DNA of 64,000 bases from Parus major (GCF_001522545.3 NC_031769.1:3776896-3840895), one strand, 5' to 3'; numbered from the stretch's first letter, positions 11,727-48,168 are shown. Notes: generated by a model not told the origin, from the letters alone. Numbers and translations: made by a program.

Positions 11727-13774
11727 GCGTGCTCCTGAGGAAAATCCTTTGGGAAATGGGAGGGATGGAGACAAACTCTATGTGTGCAGGATCTGGAGGT
11801 GGGCAGGTCAGCCTGAGGGGACAGTGAGGCCAAGGGGACACAGGACAGCTGAAAACCAGTGGTGTACCCCTTTTCTGAGTACAAACCTCAGGGTATCACT
11901 TGCTCACAGCTGTGGGATGGGGTTGGAGGTGGAGGGATTAGAGCATCCTTTGTGATGGTGTAATGTACCAAAGTCATGGAAACCAAAATTATCTTGTGTG
12001 GACAATATCTAACCAGGAGGACCAGGCAAAGGTTATATTTGTTACATCACTGTGTTTCTGAGAAAGATGAAGGGAACTCTCCCCTCTAGGCAAGGGTTTA
12101 AACCCAGTCTCCTCCCTCATGTGTCTCAGATGCACACCTTGATCCTACTGAGTTGATGGACCCATCTCAAGTGAGTGACAGAGATTTGGGAGAAATTACT
12201 GCCAGCCACATGAGGGTTTTAAGCCTTGAATCCCCCAAACCAGGCTCCCAGAGTGGTTTAATCCAAGTCCCTAAAAGTGAGTTATGCATAACCAATGACT
12301 GTTATCCCAAAGCTAGCCCAGAGGCCAGTGGATCATGTCCTGGTTTGTAAATCAGAGTGGCTTTCCTTAGCATCAGGTTTCACATCCCAGATGAGCAGGG
12401 TCACCACAAGTCCCAGAGGCATCAGGGACTTCAGCAGCTGGAGTAACTTGAGCTGGCTCAGCACCTGCTTCCCTCCTGTCACTGTGATGCTCTTGGTGGG
12501 ACATAAACTCCATTGGGCATTCAAGTTTATGGATTTAGGGAATTCAAACTGAGCAGAAGGAACAGGTGGGAAACTCTTTAGACTTTGTGGACTAGAGAAC
12601 TGGAAATTATTTCCCTGTAAGGATGTGTTCCCTTCCTCTCCTCGGTGTCAAGGGGACTGTGCAGCTAACCAAAAACATGGACAATTTAGCAGCTGTTATC
12701 ACTCACTGCTGTTGGTTTGTTTGAGTGTTCCCTGTCCAGGTGAATCTCTGTGACTTGAACGTCCCTGGTGAAGTGGAGATGTGGATAGAACCCACAATTC
12801 CCCAGTATTTCCTTCCAGCACATCTGTGTGGACACCTGGCCAAGCAAAAACACACTTTGGGGTTCCTGATGTTGCTTGCACACCACTGTTCTGTGTTTGA
12901 CTTTGTCATGATGGCTCAAGCACGATACTGAATGCAGCTGCCAAACACTAAAACCAGAATAATTTTGGTGTTTGGAGTCCCTCACCCTTTAATATGCTCA
13001 GGGCATGATTTCAAACAGCAAAGCAAGCTCTGACAGACTCAGAAGGAGCCTCAGTCCCCTCACCTGTGAACTGTGGATAAAATTGTTCATGTTCATATTC
13101 CCTCAAATCCCTCTGCTCTGGTAGAAATTCACTTTGGGACAGAAAAGGCAAATATATGGGTGAAAACAACAGTTTAGGATGTTCCAGGGAAATCTAAGGA
13201 TCACCCTTGTTAGAAAAATGGGTCTGAGCCCTGTGGTGGGCAGAAACCACTCTGCAGGACTGGGAATCTCTCCCTTGGGAACAATGTGGCTGAGACAAGC
13301 TGGACAGAACAGAACAGCCTCTGTTGGAGTTGCTGAGGGACAGGGGTGCAGCAGAGCCTGTCAGTGGGGACAAAATGATGGATGCCATTTATTTCCTTTC
13401 CATTAGCCAAGCTGCAGAGACTTTTGCCAGGAGCAGAAATTGCTGTGAGAGGATTTCAGCTGTGTTATTTTTGTCCCTGCATAGACCAGGCAGTGAGTCA
13501 ATGCCAGCAGCTCTCCTGAACATCACTGGATCTTCCACCCTTCACCATGGTCAATACTACCTTCTGGGGAAAATCAAGGCTGACAGTTTGTAATATCTCC
13601 TCAATAAATAAGTATTTAAAGAAAAGAAGGAAAACTGAGCCTCTTTGCTGTGTTTTTTTTGGAGGGGTGTGAGGTTTAGAGAACCACACTGTGTTGTCCC
13701 CACACTGCAACAGGTGAGCAGAGCCAGAGCCAGCTGTGCACCAGTGGCAACAAAATGGGTTTAACTGGGGATTA
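11727..13774. other. Intergenic, no gene recognised
   Basis: No repeat landmark and no protein family is recognised in this stretch. Short frames on both strands look random. Confidence 0.55.
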
Positions 13775-13856
13775 TCACAGAGTCACAGAATGGTTTGGGT
13801 TGGAAGGGATCTTAAAGATCATCCAGTTCCAACTCCCTGCCCTGGGCAGGGACATC
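13775..13856 (-). mobile_element. CR1 LINE 3' tail, antisense, short
   Basis: It begins TCACAGAGTCACAGAATGG, the CR1 terminal octamers in reverse, then TTTGGGTTGGAAGGGATC and ends near GGGCAGGGACATC. It is a severely 5'-truncated copy. Confidence 0.85.
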
Positions 13857-14604
13857 AGGATTGAACAAAGCCAAATCCTCGCAGTAGCAAAACAGCCTTC
13901 ATCTTTGTCTTGCTAAATCCATTAAAAGGGCTCCCAGATAATAACAAAATGCTTAAAATCCAAATCGTTGCCCCATTTTGCACTGCACAAGTGTAACAGA
14001 AACCCACCTTTGTAAGGAGTCCTGAGCAGTCTCTGTCACCAAGGAAAAGGATCCCCACAAGGCCTGGTTTTATAGTGAATTGAATAGGTAAAACTGAAAC
14101 CAATGGAGTTAAACCTAAGTAAAAGTCAGGCTAATGAAGAGAGATCCAAGATCTGATGACTTTTAAAAAGAAATCTGGTTTTGCAGTGCAGTAAGGCTTG
14201 TCTTGAGACGACTAGGTACATTTTTTCCACAGAATTCAGGAGGAATTTGGCCAAGGACCACCCCATTGACAATCTGTGTGTATGACTCCAGCATCAGTTC
14301 TGTGTCCAGCGTTCAGCAGGGCCTGTCTGGATGGAGCTGGAGCTGGGGACAGGCTGTGGTGGGCAGTGTGTGAGCAGGAGAGCTCCTCTCATGCTCCAGG
14401 GGACACAACTGGTGCTTGGTGTGTCCTGCTGTGGTGGGAACGAGAGGGTCCTTGGCTCCAGAGCAAACATTGCTCCAACAGAAGTGCCTTGGGATGTTTA
14501 CTTGTCCTTTGAGAACGGGATAGTTCCCATGAGAACTGCTTGGAGAATCCCAGGCTGTGGAGAGTCTGATGTCCCCAGAGACAGGGAGTGAGGGGAGGAA
14601 AAAG

Positions 14605-14664
14605 AGCAGGGTGAAAATTGGGTGAGCAGGGTGAAAACTGGGTGAGCAGGGTGAAAATTGGGTG
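14605..14664 (+). repeat. 20-bp tandem repeat, three copies
   Basis: The unit AGCAGGGTGAAAATTGGGTG begins at 14605, 14625 and 14645. The middle copy differs by one base (AAACTG for AAATTG). The array ends at GACC. Confidence 0.95.
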
Positions 14665-15006
14665 ACCAAGTATCACACACTTCCACACGAGCTCTACCTG
14701 CTCAGATTTGACTCTCAGCCTCCATGGAGAATGAATATTTTCCCACCATCACCACCTTGGCTGCTTCTCATCCCATCCAGAGCCAAGGGGAAGCAGCCAG
14801 GCAGCACCAGGTTGGACCAGGTGGAGCTCAAGGTGTGCTTGGAGCCACCTCCTCCATCTCCTGATCCAGAGCCCTCCCTTCAGAGGGATTTCTTCTGCTG
14901 GAACAAAGCCAAGGTGAGAGATCTCCCTCAGAGCACCAAAGCTTCTGGCTTGTCATCCCCTGCAGATCTCCTGATGAGGCCATAAACAAATCTGTGACCT
15001 CAGCCA

Positions 15007-15050
15007 GCTTTAAGGTCCCTTCCAACGCAATTCCACAATTCTGTGATTTC
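15007..15050 (+). mobile_element. CR1 LINE terminal fragment
   Basis: CTTTAAGGTCCCTTCCAACG followed by CAATTCTGTGATTTC-like sequence matches the last bases of CR1 in sense orientation. Confidence 0.6.
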
Positions 15051-16269
15051 ATCCCCAGGAAATGTCCCTGGTGCAGCAGCACGAGGTCACAGATGTCAGG
15101 GGAACTCCCTTCTCCTTTGCCTGAGGCCTCCTTCCTCCTGCCTTCTCCTTCAACAAACCAACTGCTTCAATGTCTCACCTCACAGCTTTAACCAAAAACC
15201 TACAGAACCAACCAAAATAAAATGTGAAGACATCCACTGTGACAGGGCATGATCCAGAGTGGAAAAAGGGAAACTGGAGCTGTGTTTCCCAAGATTTCAG
15301 ATTTCAAATATAATAGCATTTCCTTCCCCTGAGGATACTAAATTCCTCTAAAAGACAGGTATAGTTTTTCAGTCTAATTTTGGAAATTGGGGAAACTAAG
15401 GGAAACATTGGATCTCAACAAAATCCCACATGCAGGATATGTCAGAGGCACACCCTCATCCTTCTGTTCCCCCATCCCATTGATCTGTGGACTCATTTAA
15501 TCTGAATAATGAGATCAGGAGAAATTGGTTTGACTTCTAAGTGACACACATGTGAAATCAGAAAACACAAACTGCACCAAATATGCAGTGCCCAACATGG
15601 ACTGAACTCCTTTTTTACAGTACTTTTTTTTTTTTAATTAATAATATTTTCTTTAAAAACTTCGAATTCTGAAAGTGTGTCCCCAACATTTTGATCTGCA
15701 CTGCCAGAGGAAGGTGCTGCTGATAAACAGCCAGGATGAGTGGCTGTGTCTGTGCAGTTCAGCCAGGCCAAGGACACTTCTCCAGCCCTGCATCCATACA
15801 GATGAACTTCATTTGGGGTGGCCTCATCCACCTTTGCCATGGAACTCTTCCCTGGCTCAGGCTAAAAGTTTCAGCATGAGAGTTGAGACAATTGTGCTGT
15901 GCACAGGAACGTATATTTTTATTTTTTTTTTCAGTCAGGTGGCTTAGGGTTCCCTTCACCCTGAGTCAGCACATGTCCAGCAGCCACCTAATGCTCCAGG
16001 AGCTGGCCCAGGCTGGCACAGGATGGTTTTATTGTGGCTTTCTGAGGGCATCAGCAGCTTCCCTGGGAGCTGGGGGTTCACAGGGGGACTCCCAGATACA
16101 GGGAGGGAACAGCTTCCCTGGGCTTCACCTCACCCTGCCAGGCAGAGGATGCTGACCTGGGTCTGCCCCTGTCACACCAAATATCCTCTTTCAAGCCCCC
16201 TCACTAGATTTCCCTTTTGCAAAGAGTTTTGAGCTCCACAGACAAAAAGGTCACGGAAGAGCAGAGCAG

Positions 16270-16378
16270 GAGGGCTCATGGAGTGACTCCTGGGGCTGTC
16301 CTGGGCAGGGCCAGGAGCTGGACTCGATGGTCCTTGTGGGTTCCCTCCAACCCAGAATATTCCATGAATTCTGGGATT
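16270..16378 (+). mobile_element. CR1 LINE 3' tail
   Basis: GGAGCTGGACTCGATGGTCC, then GTGGGTTCCCTCCAACCCAG, then AATATTCCATGAATTCTG: the standard CR1 3' UTR end including degenerate terminal ATTCTATG-type octamers. Confidence 0.8.
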
Positions 16379-17494
16379 ATTTCCTTGCCTAGCTCTGAGG
16401 GGCTCAGCCACATCTGTTTTACAATGCAAAGCAGCTCAGTTTAGCTGCCTAAAAATAGCAATTTAAAAAGACAACTATTGGAAACAGAAAGCCATTTCCA
16501 GCCTGCTGCAGCATGGGCACTGCAACACCCAGACACCAATTTTGATTTTTTTTGGCCAGATTTCATATGCTGCATCCCCCTCACTTAATTCTCTCCCAGT
16601 AGATCTGCTTGATTTTGAACATTCCCTTTGGCAATTCTGTCCTTTTAATTGGCCTTTTTCCCTACATTTGTTTTGCTGGTGATAAATTCATCAGCCCTAA
16701 ACAGGCAGAGTGATAACAAACCCTGATGAGATGAACATACACACAAAAAGCAGGGAATCAATGCATTCACTGGGAAAACAGGCCGTGGTGGAGGACTGCT
16801 GCTTCCTGGAAGCTTTGTAGCCTTTTTTGTTTTGTGCAAGATGTTCTTGCTCCAGTAATCTTCACACAGCTCTCTCTGCCCTATTTCTGCAAGCTACAGA
16901 CACAGCGAGGCTGGCTCAGCCCTGCTGCCCAGTCCCCCCCTCCTCGCCTCTGGCTCAGGGATTTTCTTTCAGGAATGAAATGACAGTGAGAAATAAATTA
17001 CCCAGCACCTCTTTTCTCACTGATTTCTTTTGCCCACGTTGTGTCTTGCTAATAACCCCTCTGCACACAAACAAACCAGAGCCAGGATGGTGGAGAGGCA
17101 GCCACGGACACCAAACCTCAAACCCCAAACTCCTGCCCTGATGAGGTGACGGCTTTTCCAGCCAGGGGATTGTGAGTGATGAGTACCAGACCGTGTTCCT
17201 GGAGCAGGGATAGGAGGAGAAAAGGCTTTGCCTCAGCATCTTCCAAATGAGACCCTGGAGGGCAATTAGAGAGCGAGCACAGCCTGGCTGGACACAGCTC
17301 TGGAAGACAGAAGTGGCTCCGTGTTGATGGGATGTGCTGGGGCTTTCTGGAAAGGTTTGTCATCTCTGGGGTGAATGGAGATAAATTCCCATAACAAAGC
17401 CTCTCACCTGCAGATCTTCCCAGGGTCAAGTGAGAAAATTAAGAAAGTTTGGAACAGATGTGTTTTTCCCTCCCTCAGTGGTTGCAGGTTTTTT

Positions 17495-17575
17495 TGGGAG
17501 TGTCTTGTGCAGGGATAGGAGTTGGACTCAATGATCTTTGTGGGTCTCTTCCAGCTCAGGTTATTTTGTGAGTCT
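17495..17575 (+). mobile_element. CR1 LINE 3' tail
   Basis: GGAGTTGGACTCAATGATC and GTGGGTCTCTTCCAGCTCAG followed by TTATTTTGTGAGTCTG match the CR1 3' end in sense orientation. Confidence 0.8.
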
Positions 17576-18644
17576 GAGATACTTTATCTCACCTGAGCTC
17601 CTGATGTAAACACCTGAGCTGGCCACCCCTTATTCAAAACCAAAGGAAAGATACAAAGAGATGGGGAAAGTGATTTTTCTGCTCCATTTAAATTATGACT
17701 CTGGGATCAGACTCCAGGACTCCTTCTGGCTGTGTCTCCATGAGCAGCAGAGGGGAGCCAGGCTTGGACTGAGACATCCCCATCACTCCATGGTGATTTT
17801 AGCCTACAGAATCCAATCTATTCGGGAAGAACATCCAGGAGTTTTTAGTTATGAGACAATTGGTGCACGGGGTCAGCACTGCAGATGCCTCTGGTGCAAA
17901 AACCCCCTCTGGCAGTGCTGGCTGTGCCAGTGGAGCTCTGCAGGCTCTCTGAGGGAGGGTGCTGCTGCAGGCAGGAGGGTGGAAAGGCTGGTATAACCCA
18001 CAGAATTTCCCAGATATATTTTTTATGACTTTGTTTTCATTAACTGCTAGGCAGAAGGTAGCTGAGCAGGTCATGGAGTAACTAGCAGAAGTGAAATATT
18101 AATATATGATCCAGTGTTTTTTTGCTGCTCACAGAACAAAATTAATTGCATTTTGTACTTATCCTTCATTCTAACTTCACACCCCAGCATGCATTTGCTG
18201 CATAGGATCCTCCAGCTACAAGACTCACTCCTCCCCCTAGATTTTTCCTGTATGTGCATTGATTTGAAGGTAATTTGCCTCTATTTTTCCAATAAAAAGC
18301 TGTACCTAGAAAGGTGTGCATCGGTGCTGTCAGATTCAAGTCATCCTGAATGGGATTAGGGTGGAGGAAGTGAGAGCTGGGGATGGAATCATCCATTTGG
18401 GACCAGGAAAACACCATCATCATCTCAGTTCAGCTGAGGGGTGGCTGTGAGGCTGAGGGTTTGCTACAGGAGTCACTGAGAAGGAACTGAACTTTCCAAG
18501 TCTCCCTATAAACATCTGGAAAAGCACACTCAGAGTCCTCACTCATGCTGGTGTAAATAATTCTGGAAAAATCTGTCACAAACAGAGGCACCTGGGATAC
18601 TCCTTTGGGAACATCTCTGAGCCAGAGATCCCTTGGTCACCCAG

Positions 18645-18783
18645 TGGGATGTTTCAAGGCCAGGCTGGATGGGTTTTGGGGCAACCTGGTTTAGCTGGAG
18701 GTGTCCCTGGACATGGAAGGGGATGGGAACTGGATGAGTTTTCAGGTCTCTTCCAACCCAAACCCTTCCATGGCTCTGTGATT
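18645..18783 (+). mobile_element. CR1 LINE 3' tail
   Basis: GGCCAGGCTGGATGGGTTTT, GGTGTCCCTGGACATGG and TCTCTTCCAACCCAAACCC lead to a TCTGTGATT-like end. It is a diverged sense copy. Confidence 0.8.
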
Positions 18784-18929
18784 GTTTCCTTAACTGTTTT
18801 CCAAGCAGCTCTCCACTGAGCAGGAGAATTTCTGGATTCTCCAACCTCCATCAATCCCCATTTCCATTTGCTGGTCGAGACAGCAGCTCTGCCCCTTCTC
18901 CCCCACAGAGGACATTTTTTATTCAGAAC

Positions 18930-19060
18930 AAAAATATTACATTGCCGTGTTTATTTAATCAAGTCAAAATTCATAGGCAGCATCTGTGCAGAAGATAAAA
19001 TGTTTTGGGACAGTTTAGTCCTTTTCTTATCTGAGTGATTAGGGTTATGTAAAGTCTTTG
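18930..19060. promoter_or_regulatory. AT-rich candidate conserved noncoding element
   Basis: The interval is free of repeats, with homeodomain-like TTAAT/ATTTAA and TTTATT words between CR1 copies. Only composition and the lack of a repeat explanation support this. Conservation cannot be judged from a single sequence. Confidence 0.2.
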
Positions 19061-19394
19061 CTCTCAAACACAGAGATGGAGTTTCATAAGCAATGGACCA
19101 AAATAGTGCCAAGTGTCCAACCACCTCCCCTCGATCCCACAGGATTAGTACAATTAATCTGTGGGCATTAGTGACCAGCAGGGGTTTGCTGGGGGATATA
19201 ATATATATTTATTATTTCATATCAGATTTCCCCCAAGAGCAGAAAATTCAGCTGTGGGCTTTGCTCTTCATTGTTATATTTTTTTGCAAATGGCTCTGTG
19301 GGACTTGAAAAATTACTGAGGGGCTTCTGCTCAGAGGAAAATAAAGCTCAGGGATATTGCATTAAGGTGGGAGGTGATTCTCCATCTTTACTTC

Positions 19395-19660
19395 ACTCTC
19401 ATGAGACCCCACCCATAGAGCTGTGCCTTGATTTGGGGTCTCCAGCATAAAGCAGGACATGGATCTGCTGGAGCCGTAAAGATGTTCCAAGGAACCCCTC
19501 TGCTCTGGGGACAGGCTGGGAGAGCTGGGGGTGCACACCTGGAGAAGGGAAGGCTCCAGGAAGATCTTGGAGCCCCTTCCAGGGCCTGATGGAGCTCCAG
19601 GAGAGCTGGAGAGGGACTGGGGACAGGGATGTGCAGTGATCGGACAAGGGCCTGACCAGA
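19395..19660 (+). mobile_element. CR1 LINE fragment
   Basis: CTCATGAGACCCCACC, CTCTGCTCTGGGGACAGGCTGG, GAGCCCCTTCCAGGGCCTG and GGAGAGGGACTGGGGACAGG are landmarks of the CR1 region ahead of its 3' tail. The copy lacks its 3' end and stops close to the hexanucleotide array. Confidence 0.8.
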
Positions 19661-19715
19661 ACACGGCCACCAGAAAATGCAAAGCAGAAGAAGAACAGCC
19701 CAAACACAAAGTGAT

Positions 19716-19827
19716 CTTCCTTTCCCTTTCCCTTTCCCTTTCCCTTTCCCTTTCCCTTTCCCTTTCCCTTTCCCTTTCCCTTTCCCTTTCCCTTCCCTTT
19801 CCCTTTCCCTTCCTTTCCTTTCCTCCT
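19716..19827 (+). repeat. TTTCCC hexanucleotide microsatellite
   Basis: About seventeen near-perfect TTTCCC units, decaying at the right end into CTTTCC. The strand asymmetry (all pyrimidines on plus) makes it another possible triplex or slippage site. Confidence 0.95.
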
Positions 19828-19984
19828 ATTTTATTTATTTTATTATTTAATTTTATTAATTATTCACCACTTTCTTTATTAGAAGGGAAAATGAACTTCT
19901 CTATTTTACTCCTCCTCCTCAGACACTTCCTAAAAGTGGGGGGAGATCCTAAACTGTCTGAATCCACAGCTGATCCAAGTGATG

Positions 19985-20315
19985 ACAAAAAAGACATTGA
20001 GGGGCTGGACATTGGTGTCCAGAGAAGGGAACAGAGCTGGGGAAGGGTCTGGAGCAGCTGAGGGAGCTGGAAAGGAGCTCAGTCTGGAGAAAAGGAGGCT
20101 CAGGGGGCTCTTCTGGCTCTGCACAACTCCCTGACAGGAGGGGTCAGCCGGGGGGGTGGATGAATATCTTGTCCCAGGTAATGGGATAGGATTAAAGGAA
20201 ACAGCCTCAAGCTGAGACAGGAGAGGTTTAGATTGGATATTATAAACAATTTCCCCACCAAAAGTTCAGTGGTGGGTTTGGCAGTGCCAGGTTAACAGTT
20301 GCACCTGATCATCTA
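19985..20315 (+). mobile_element. CR1 LINE fragment
   Basis: GGAGAAAAGGAGGCTCAGG, CAGCCTCAAGCTGAGACAGG, GAGGTTTAGATTGGATATTA and TGGTGGGTTTGGCAGTGCC follow the order of the CR1 3' region. The final octamers are missing. Confidence 0.85.
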
Positions 20316-20879
20316 TTGCTTTTTTTTCCAGCCTAAGGCATTCTATAGTAACTTAGGAAAAACCAGTGGGGTTTGCCAGCACTTTTCATTTTTCTGAGCT
20401 TTATGATCTGAATGGGCAATGTTGTCCTGTCCCCATGCAGGGAGATGGCTGCAGATTACAGGTGACACATGATCAGCCCGGATGGGAACATGGAAATGAG
20501 GGTGGCAGAGCCCTGGGGAGTGAGACTGGGGCTCAGCAGCCCCTGCTTATAAATACTAAACTCTGCCTGTGTGGCACAGAGGGTGAATTGCAGGTCACAG
20601 CAAAGATAGGAATCAAAAAGGTTTAAGCTGAGCTCCCAAAGTGCATCTGTTGGAGCCATCTTTGTTAGGACAAGCCTGTCACCTTCAGCAGTTTTTCTTT
20701 TTTATCAGGGTGATTTTTGCAGCACACCAGGGAGGTAAGGTTCACGTGGTTCACTTCAGACTCCTTTCCACAGCATCCCATTCCAGCAGCAGGGCAAAAC
20801 CAGAGGTTTTTTGGTGACACCTGTTTGCAAAGCTGGAGATTGAGGCAAACTGTGTCCCAGACTCTGCTGATCACAGAGG

Positions 20880-21030
20880 TTGCACTGCAACCATCCACTT
20901 TTGGGATGGTTGGACAGGGCTTGGGGCACCCTGGTCCAGTGGGAAGTGTCCCTGCCCATGGCAGGGGGTCAGAACAAGATGGTTTTAATCTCCCTTCCAA
21001 CTTGAACCATTCCATGATCCATTCCAGGCA
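20880..21030 (+). mobile_element. CR1 LINE 3' tail
   Basis: GGACAGGGCTTGGGGCACC, GTGTCCCTGCCCATGGCAGG and CTCCCTTCCAACTTGAACC lead to CCATTCCATGATCC. A sense copy close to the consensus. Confidence 0.85.
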
Positions 21031-22789
21031 CAGCTCTGTGCACTCCCCTGAGGATGAGTTACCACAAGCTACATTTCTAAGTCTCTCACAGGTTTGTTGT
21101 CCCACCTGCATTAAAATCCAACCTGCAACAGCATTTTCAGCCACTGAATTAACACAGAGCATTAGAACCAGACAGTGCTGGAGGTTTAGGGCTGCAGCAC
21201 AACCAAAACACCCAGGAGAGTTAAAAATAAACGATTTCAGTGCCTGAACACCATCTTTCCTCTCGTTATTTTCTGCCTGACAGCCCCCTCTTCTGGGAAG
21301 CAGGTTCTGTGCTGGCTGAAGGGCTCTCCCTGCTCAGCTCCCATCGGTGCTGAGCAGCAGCAGGGCAAGGGCAGAGCCTCCCAGGGTGTTTAGGCACTGA
21401 AATCGTTTCCTGCCGTTTCCTGCAGCTGCCTTTGGAGGAGGTTGGAGGTTTCTGCATGACCGAGTGCTGGCCAGTCACAGCACCCAGTTATGGGGTACCC
21501 TCAAGGGGTGGGGGCAGCACTGGCACTGGTAAAGCCTGGCAAACTGCTGTTTGGGGGTGCTGGAGTTAAATCTGCACTGTCCTGGCATGGACTGCCCTAA
21601 ATGTATGTCCTCAGGTGTGTCCCAGCTCTTTCATTTGTTTGAAACACAGGTGAGCCATCAATTTTCTGGAAATCGTGTGTTTCAGAACACTTGTGTCCAG
21701 CTGGGGACATCTCACAGGCTGTGGGCTGAGAAGGGGGTGAGCAGCTCAGCTGCCCAGGGATGCTGGGCAGGGCTGGGGCAGCACCTCAGCATCCCTCTCA
21801 CAGGGGTCCAGGTCCCACCTCCTCCAAAATCCTCATCCTTTGCCCTCTGCAACAGCAGGAGCTCCTCACTTGTGCCTGGCATTGATCTAGTTCCCACTTG
21901 AACAAATTAAACATTGTGCAGCTGGCTCAAGAAATTGTTTTATATTTTAAATGACAAGATTTTTAACTACAAACCACACACAGGGCTTACCTGCCTCCTG
22001 GGCTAAAACTCCCCTTTGAAGCCCAAGCAGTGAAGTCATGACAATTTGCTGTCTAATTAGCTCCCTTGTAATGGTTTCCCACTCCAATGGGAATGAAATT
22101 TCCCAGTCACTGCCAAGTTTTCTGTGTTTTTCCTTGATGGATCTAGCCCTGCTGCACCTGCTGGGATGTTGAATTACCTTTATGAAGCATGGACAGCAGC
22201 AGGGGCTGGGGGATAGATGGAGCTGACCTGAGTCTTCAGCCACAGCTGAGAAGGTGGACAGAGGGAGTGTCTGGCAGTGAGCAGGTCTGACACCTGCCTG
22301 GAGGCAGAAAGGTCCCTCAAGGCAGCTCAAAACCCACATCATTTCAGGGACTCCTCAAAGGCAGAGACACCCCAAAGTACTGATGGCTTTGGAGAGCCCT
22401 TCCTGCCCTTCTCCAGTGCCCCTGGTCCATCTGCTTCTGGGGAAGTTTAGCTAAAACTGAAGGAAATTACTCAGAAACATTCCCTAATTGCTGTTTGCCT
22501 GCCAGGCTGAAGAAGGCATCAGCTGCCAGCACAGAGAAAACTTCCAGTCACATGAATCCCACTGATGGTTTCAAGCGTCCTCTTCTGCATCTTTGTTTTT
22601 TTAAAGCCTTTCCTTGCTGAGTGTCAGACCTGCTGATGCCAGGGGCTAACACAGCTAATGCTTCCCAGAGAGGATCTGTGAATCTGCAGCTGATAGAGCC
22701 AGATCCCAGTTTGGGATGCAGAAAGGTCGGGATCAGTCCTCAGATTCTGTTACCAGGGTCTGACAGGTGGGGCAAGCAGGTAAATTAGA
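21031..22789. other. Intergenic, no gene recognised
   Basis: No repeat landmark or protein family was seen. Open frames of up to 131 codons are unsupported. Confidence 0.5.
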
Positions 22790-23360
22790 GGTAAAACTTG
22801 GGCTGCATCAAAGGCAAGGCAAGGAGGGGAATTCTTCCTCTCTACTCTGTCCTTGTGAGACTCCACCTGCAGTGCTGTGTCCAGCTCTGGGGCTCCCAAC
22901 GTGGGAAGGACGTGGAGCAGCTGGAGTGAGTCTAGAGGAGGCCACAAAGATGCTCTGAGGGCTGGAGCCCCTTTAGTATGGAGAAAAGCTGGAAGAGCTG
23001 CAGGTGCTCACCTGAAGAAAAGGCTCTGGGGAGACCTAAGAGCCCCTTCCAGTGCCTAAAGGGGCTCCAGGAGAGCTGGAAAGGGACTTGGGACAAGAAC
23101 CTCAAGAGACAGGACAAGGGGGAATGGCTGAGAGTGCAGGTTTAGATGAGGTGGTAGGAGGAAATTCTTCCCTGAGGGTGCTGAGGCCCTGGCACAGGGT
23201 GCCCAGAGCAGCTGTCCCTGGATCCCTGAAGTGTCCAGGGCCAGGTTGGGCAGGGCTTGGAGCAGCCTGGGATAGTGAGAGGTGCCCTGCCAATGGCAGA
23301 AGGTTGGAGCTGCGTGATCTTTAATATCTCTTCACACCCCAACCATCCCAGGATTCCTGT
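22790..23360 (+). mobile_element. CR1 LINE fragment, about 570 bp
   Basis: It runs from the end of the reverse transcriptase region (CAGTGCTGTGTCCAGCTCTGG) through GAGGAAATTCTTCCCTGAGG, GCCCTGGCACAGGGTGCCC and GGGCAGGGCTTGGAGCAGCC to ATCTTTAATATCTC. It is 5'-truncated and diverged, with no usable frame. Confidence 0.9.
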
Positions 23361-24242
23361 TTTCTACTCCTCTTTAAATGAGTGTTTAAAGCAAATTGAA
23401 AACGTGGAGAACACTTCCCAACCTTCTAAAGGGAAAGTTTCTAGCCCAGGGATTTCTCTGTGGGGGGAGAGCCTGCAAGACAAGGTGTGAGGCCTCCCCT
23501 ACCTGGCCCAGGCCAGGGTTTGGTCCCCAAAACCAAGGTCCAATGACAACACAGGGCTTTAAATGCCTCCAGTGCCCAGGGAAGTGAAAGGGTACCTGGC
23601 TCTTCTCCCACCTGCTCAGGGCAGTCTCTGGTTTCAGCCCTTGCTGCCAGAAGACATTGAATGAAAAAAACAACCCTGCCAGCTCTTTGCTGCTCACTCC
23701 CTCAGCCAAGGAAACCAACCATGTCCAGCGGGAGCCAGAACTGGAACAGCATTTTCTACCCCTGCTCTGTTCTCCCATGTGCAAATGCTCCCAGTTCTGC
23801 AGAAATACAGACATAAAACACCAAAAAAAAGAGCACTGAAGCCATCTCTTGAGGTGGCTGCTTGAAGCAGTGGAGAAAAGAGGACTGGCACTGTGATCAC
23901 CCCTTCACAAACACAGCCCATGAAACTGGGACCATCTTCCACCAGAGTCCAGGATGATCCAAACCCGGATGAAAGCCAGTGCATGAACCTGTAACACCCA
24001 CAACCCTAAGCAGGAGGGCAAAAATGAGAGAAAAAAGGAGCATTTCTAAAGAAAGCACAAGGCTGCAGGAACACAGAGAGGCAGGCATACACAATGGTGG
24101 ATTTATTTGTAACACCTTCAGCTCGGGCTGCAATTATTTCAGTTTTTAAAGTTAAATCTGGTCAGCAATTGAGGAAAAGAAAAAAATACCCAAATATTCC
24201 CTGTGTGCATGAAGAATGCAGCCTTGAATAATACATGGTAAG
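23361..24242. other. Immediate 3' flank of GARS1
   Basis: No gene or repeat was recognised between the CR1 copy and the GARS1 polyadenylation signal. Confidence 0.5.
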
Positions 24243-24248
24243 TTTATT
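24243..24248 (-). terminator. GARS1: GARS1 polyadenylation signal
   Basis: AATAAA on the minus strand, 64 bases beyond the stop codon. A second AATAAA (24311-24316) overlaps the stop codon and is less likely to be the main signal. A short 3' UTR follows from this. The cleavage site was not determined. Confidence 0.75.
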
Positions 24249-24311
24249 TCATATTAACATGAACAGTAAAAAGTGGACATTTTGACAGGATTTTACTTCA
24301 GGTCCTTTTCT

Positions 24312-48014
<23,703 letters not shown>

Positions 48015-48038
48015 GAGGAGGAGGAGGAGGAGGAGGAG
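48015..48038 (+). repeat. GAG triplet run in the GARS1 5' UTR
   Basis: Eight perfect GAG units, read as CTC in the transcript, directly abut the first start codon. Confidence 0.95.
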
Positions 48039-48156
48039 CGGGCGGAGCGGCGCCCGCCCCCCGCATGATGAAATCGCGGCCGGGGTAAAGCGCGGCGCGG
48101 GTGAAGCGCGGCACTTTCCGCACTGCCCGCAGATTCGGCACGGGGCGCGCGCGCGG

Positions 48157-48168
48157 CCGGCAGGGGGC
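48157..48168 (+). promoter_or_regulatory. Candidate CTCF core motif in the GARS1 promoter
   Basis: CCGGCAGGGGGC matches 11 of 12 positions of the CTCF core CCASYAGRGGGC. Confidence 0.35.

Larger units (their letters stand above)
13857..19394. other. Intergenic stretch with scattered CR1 tails
   Basis: This is part of the 3' flank of GARS1. The CR1 tails are listed separately. A 20-bp tandem repeat lies at 14605-14664. No coding exon was recognised on either strand. I looked in particular for a plus-strand 7-transmembrane receptor end, because CRHR2 lies convergent to GARS1 in human, and saw none. Confidence 0.5.

Noticed and set aside
19716..19827. Interstitial telomere-like repeat
   Set aside because: The unit is TTTCCC, not TTAGGG/CCCTAA.
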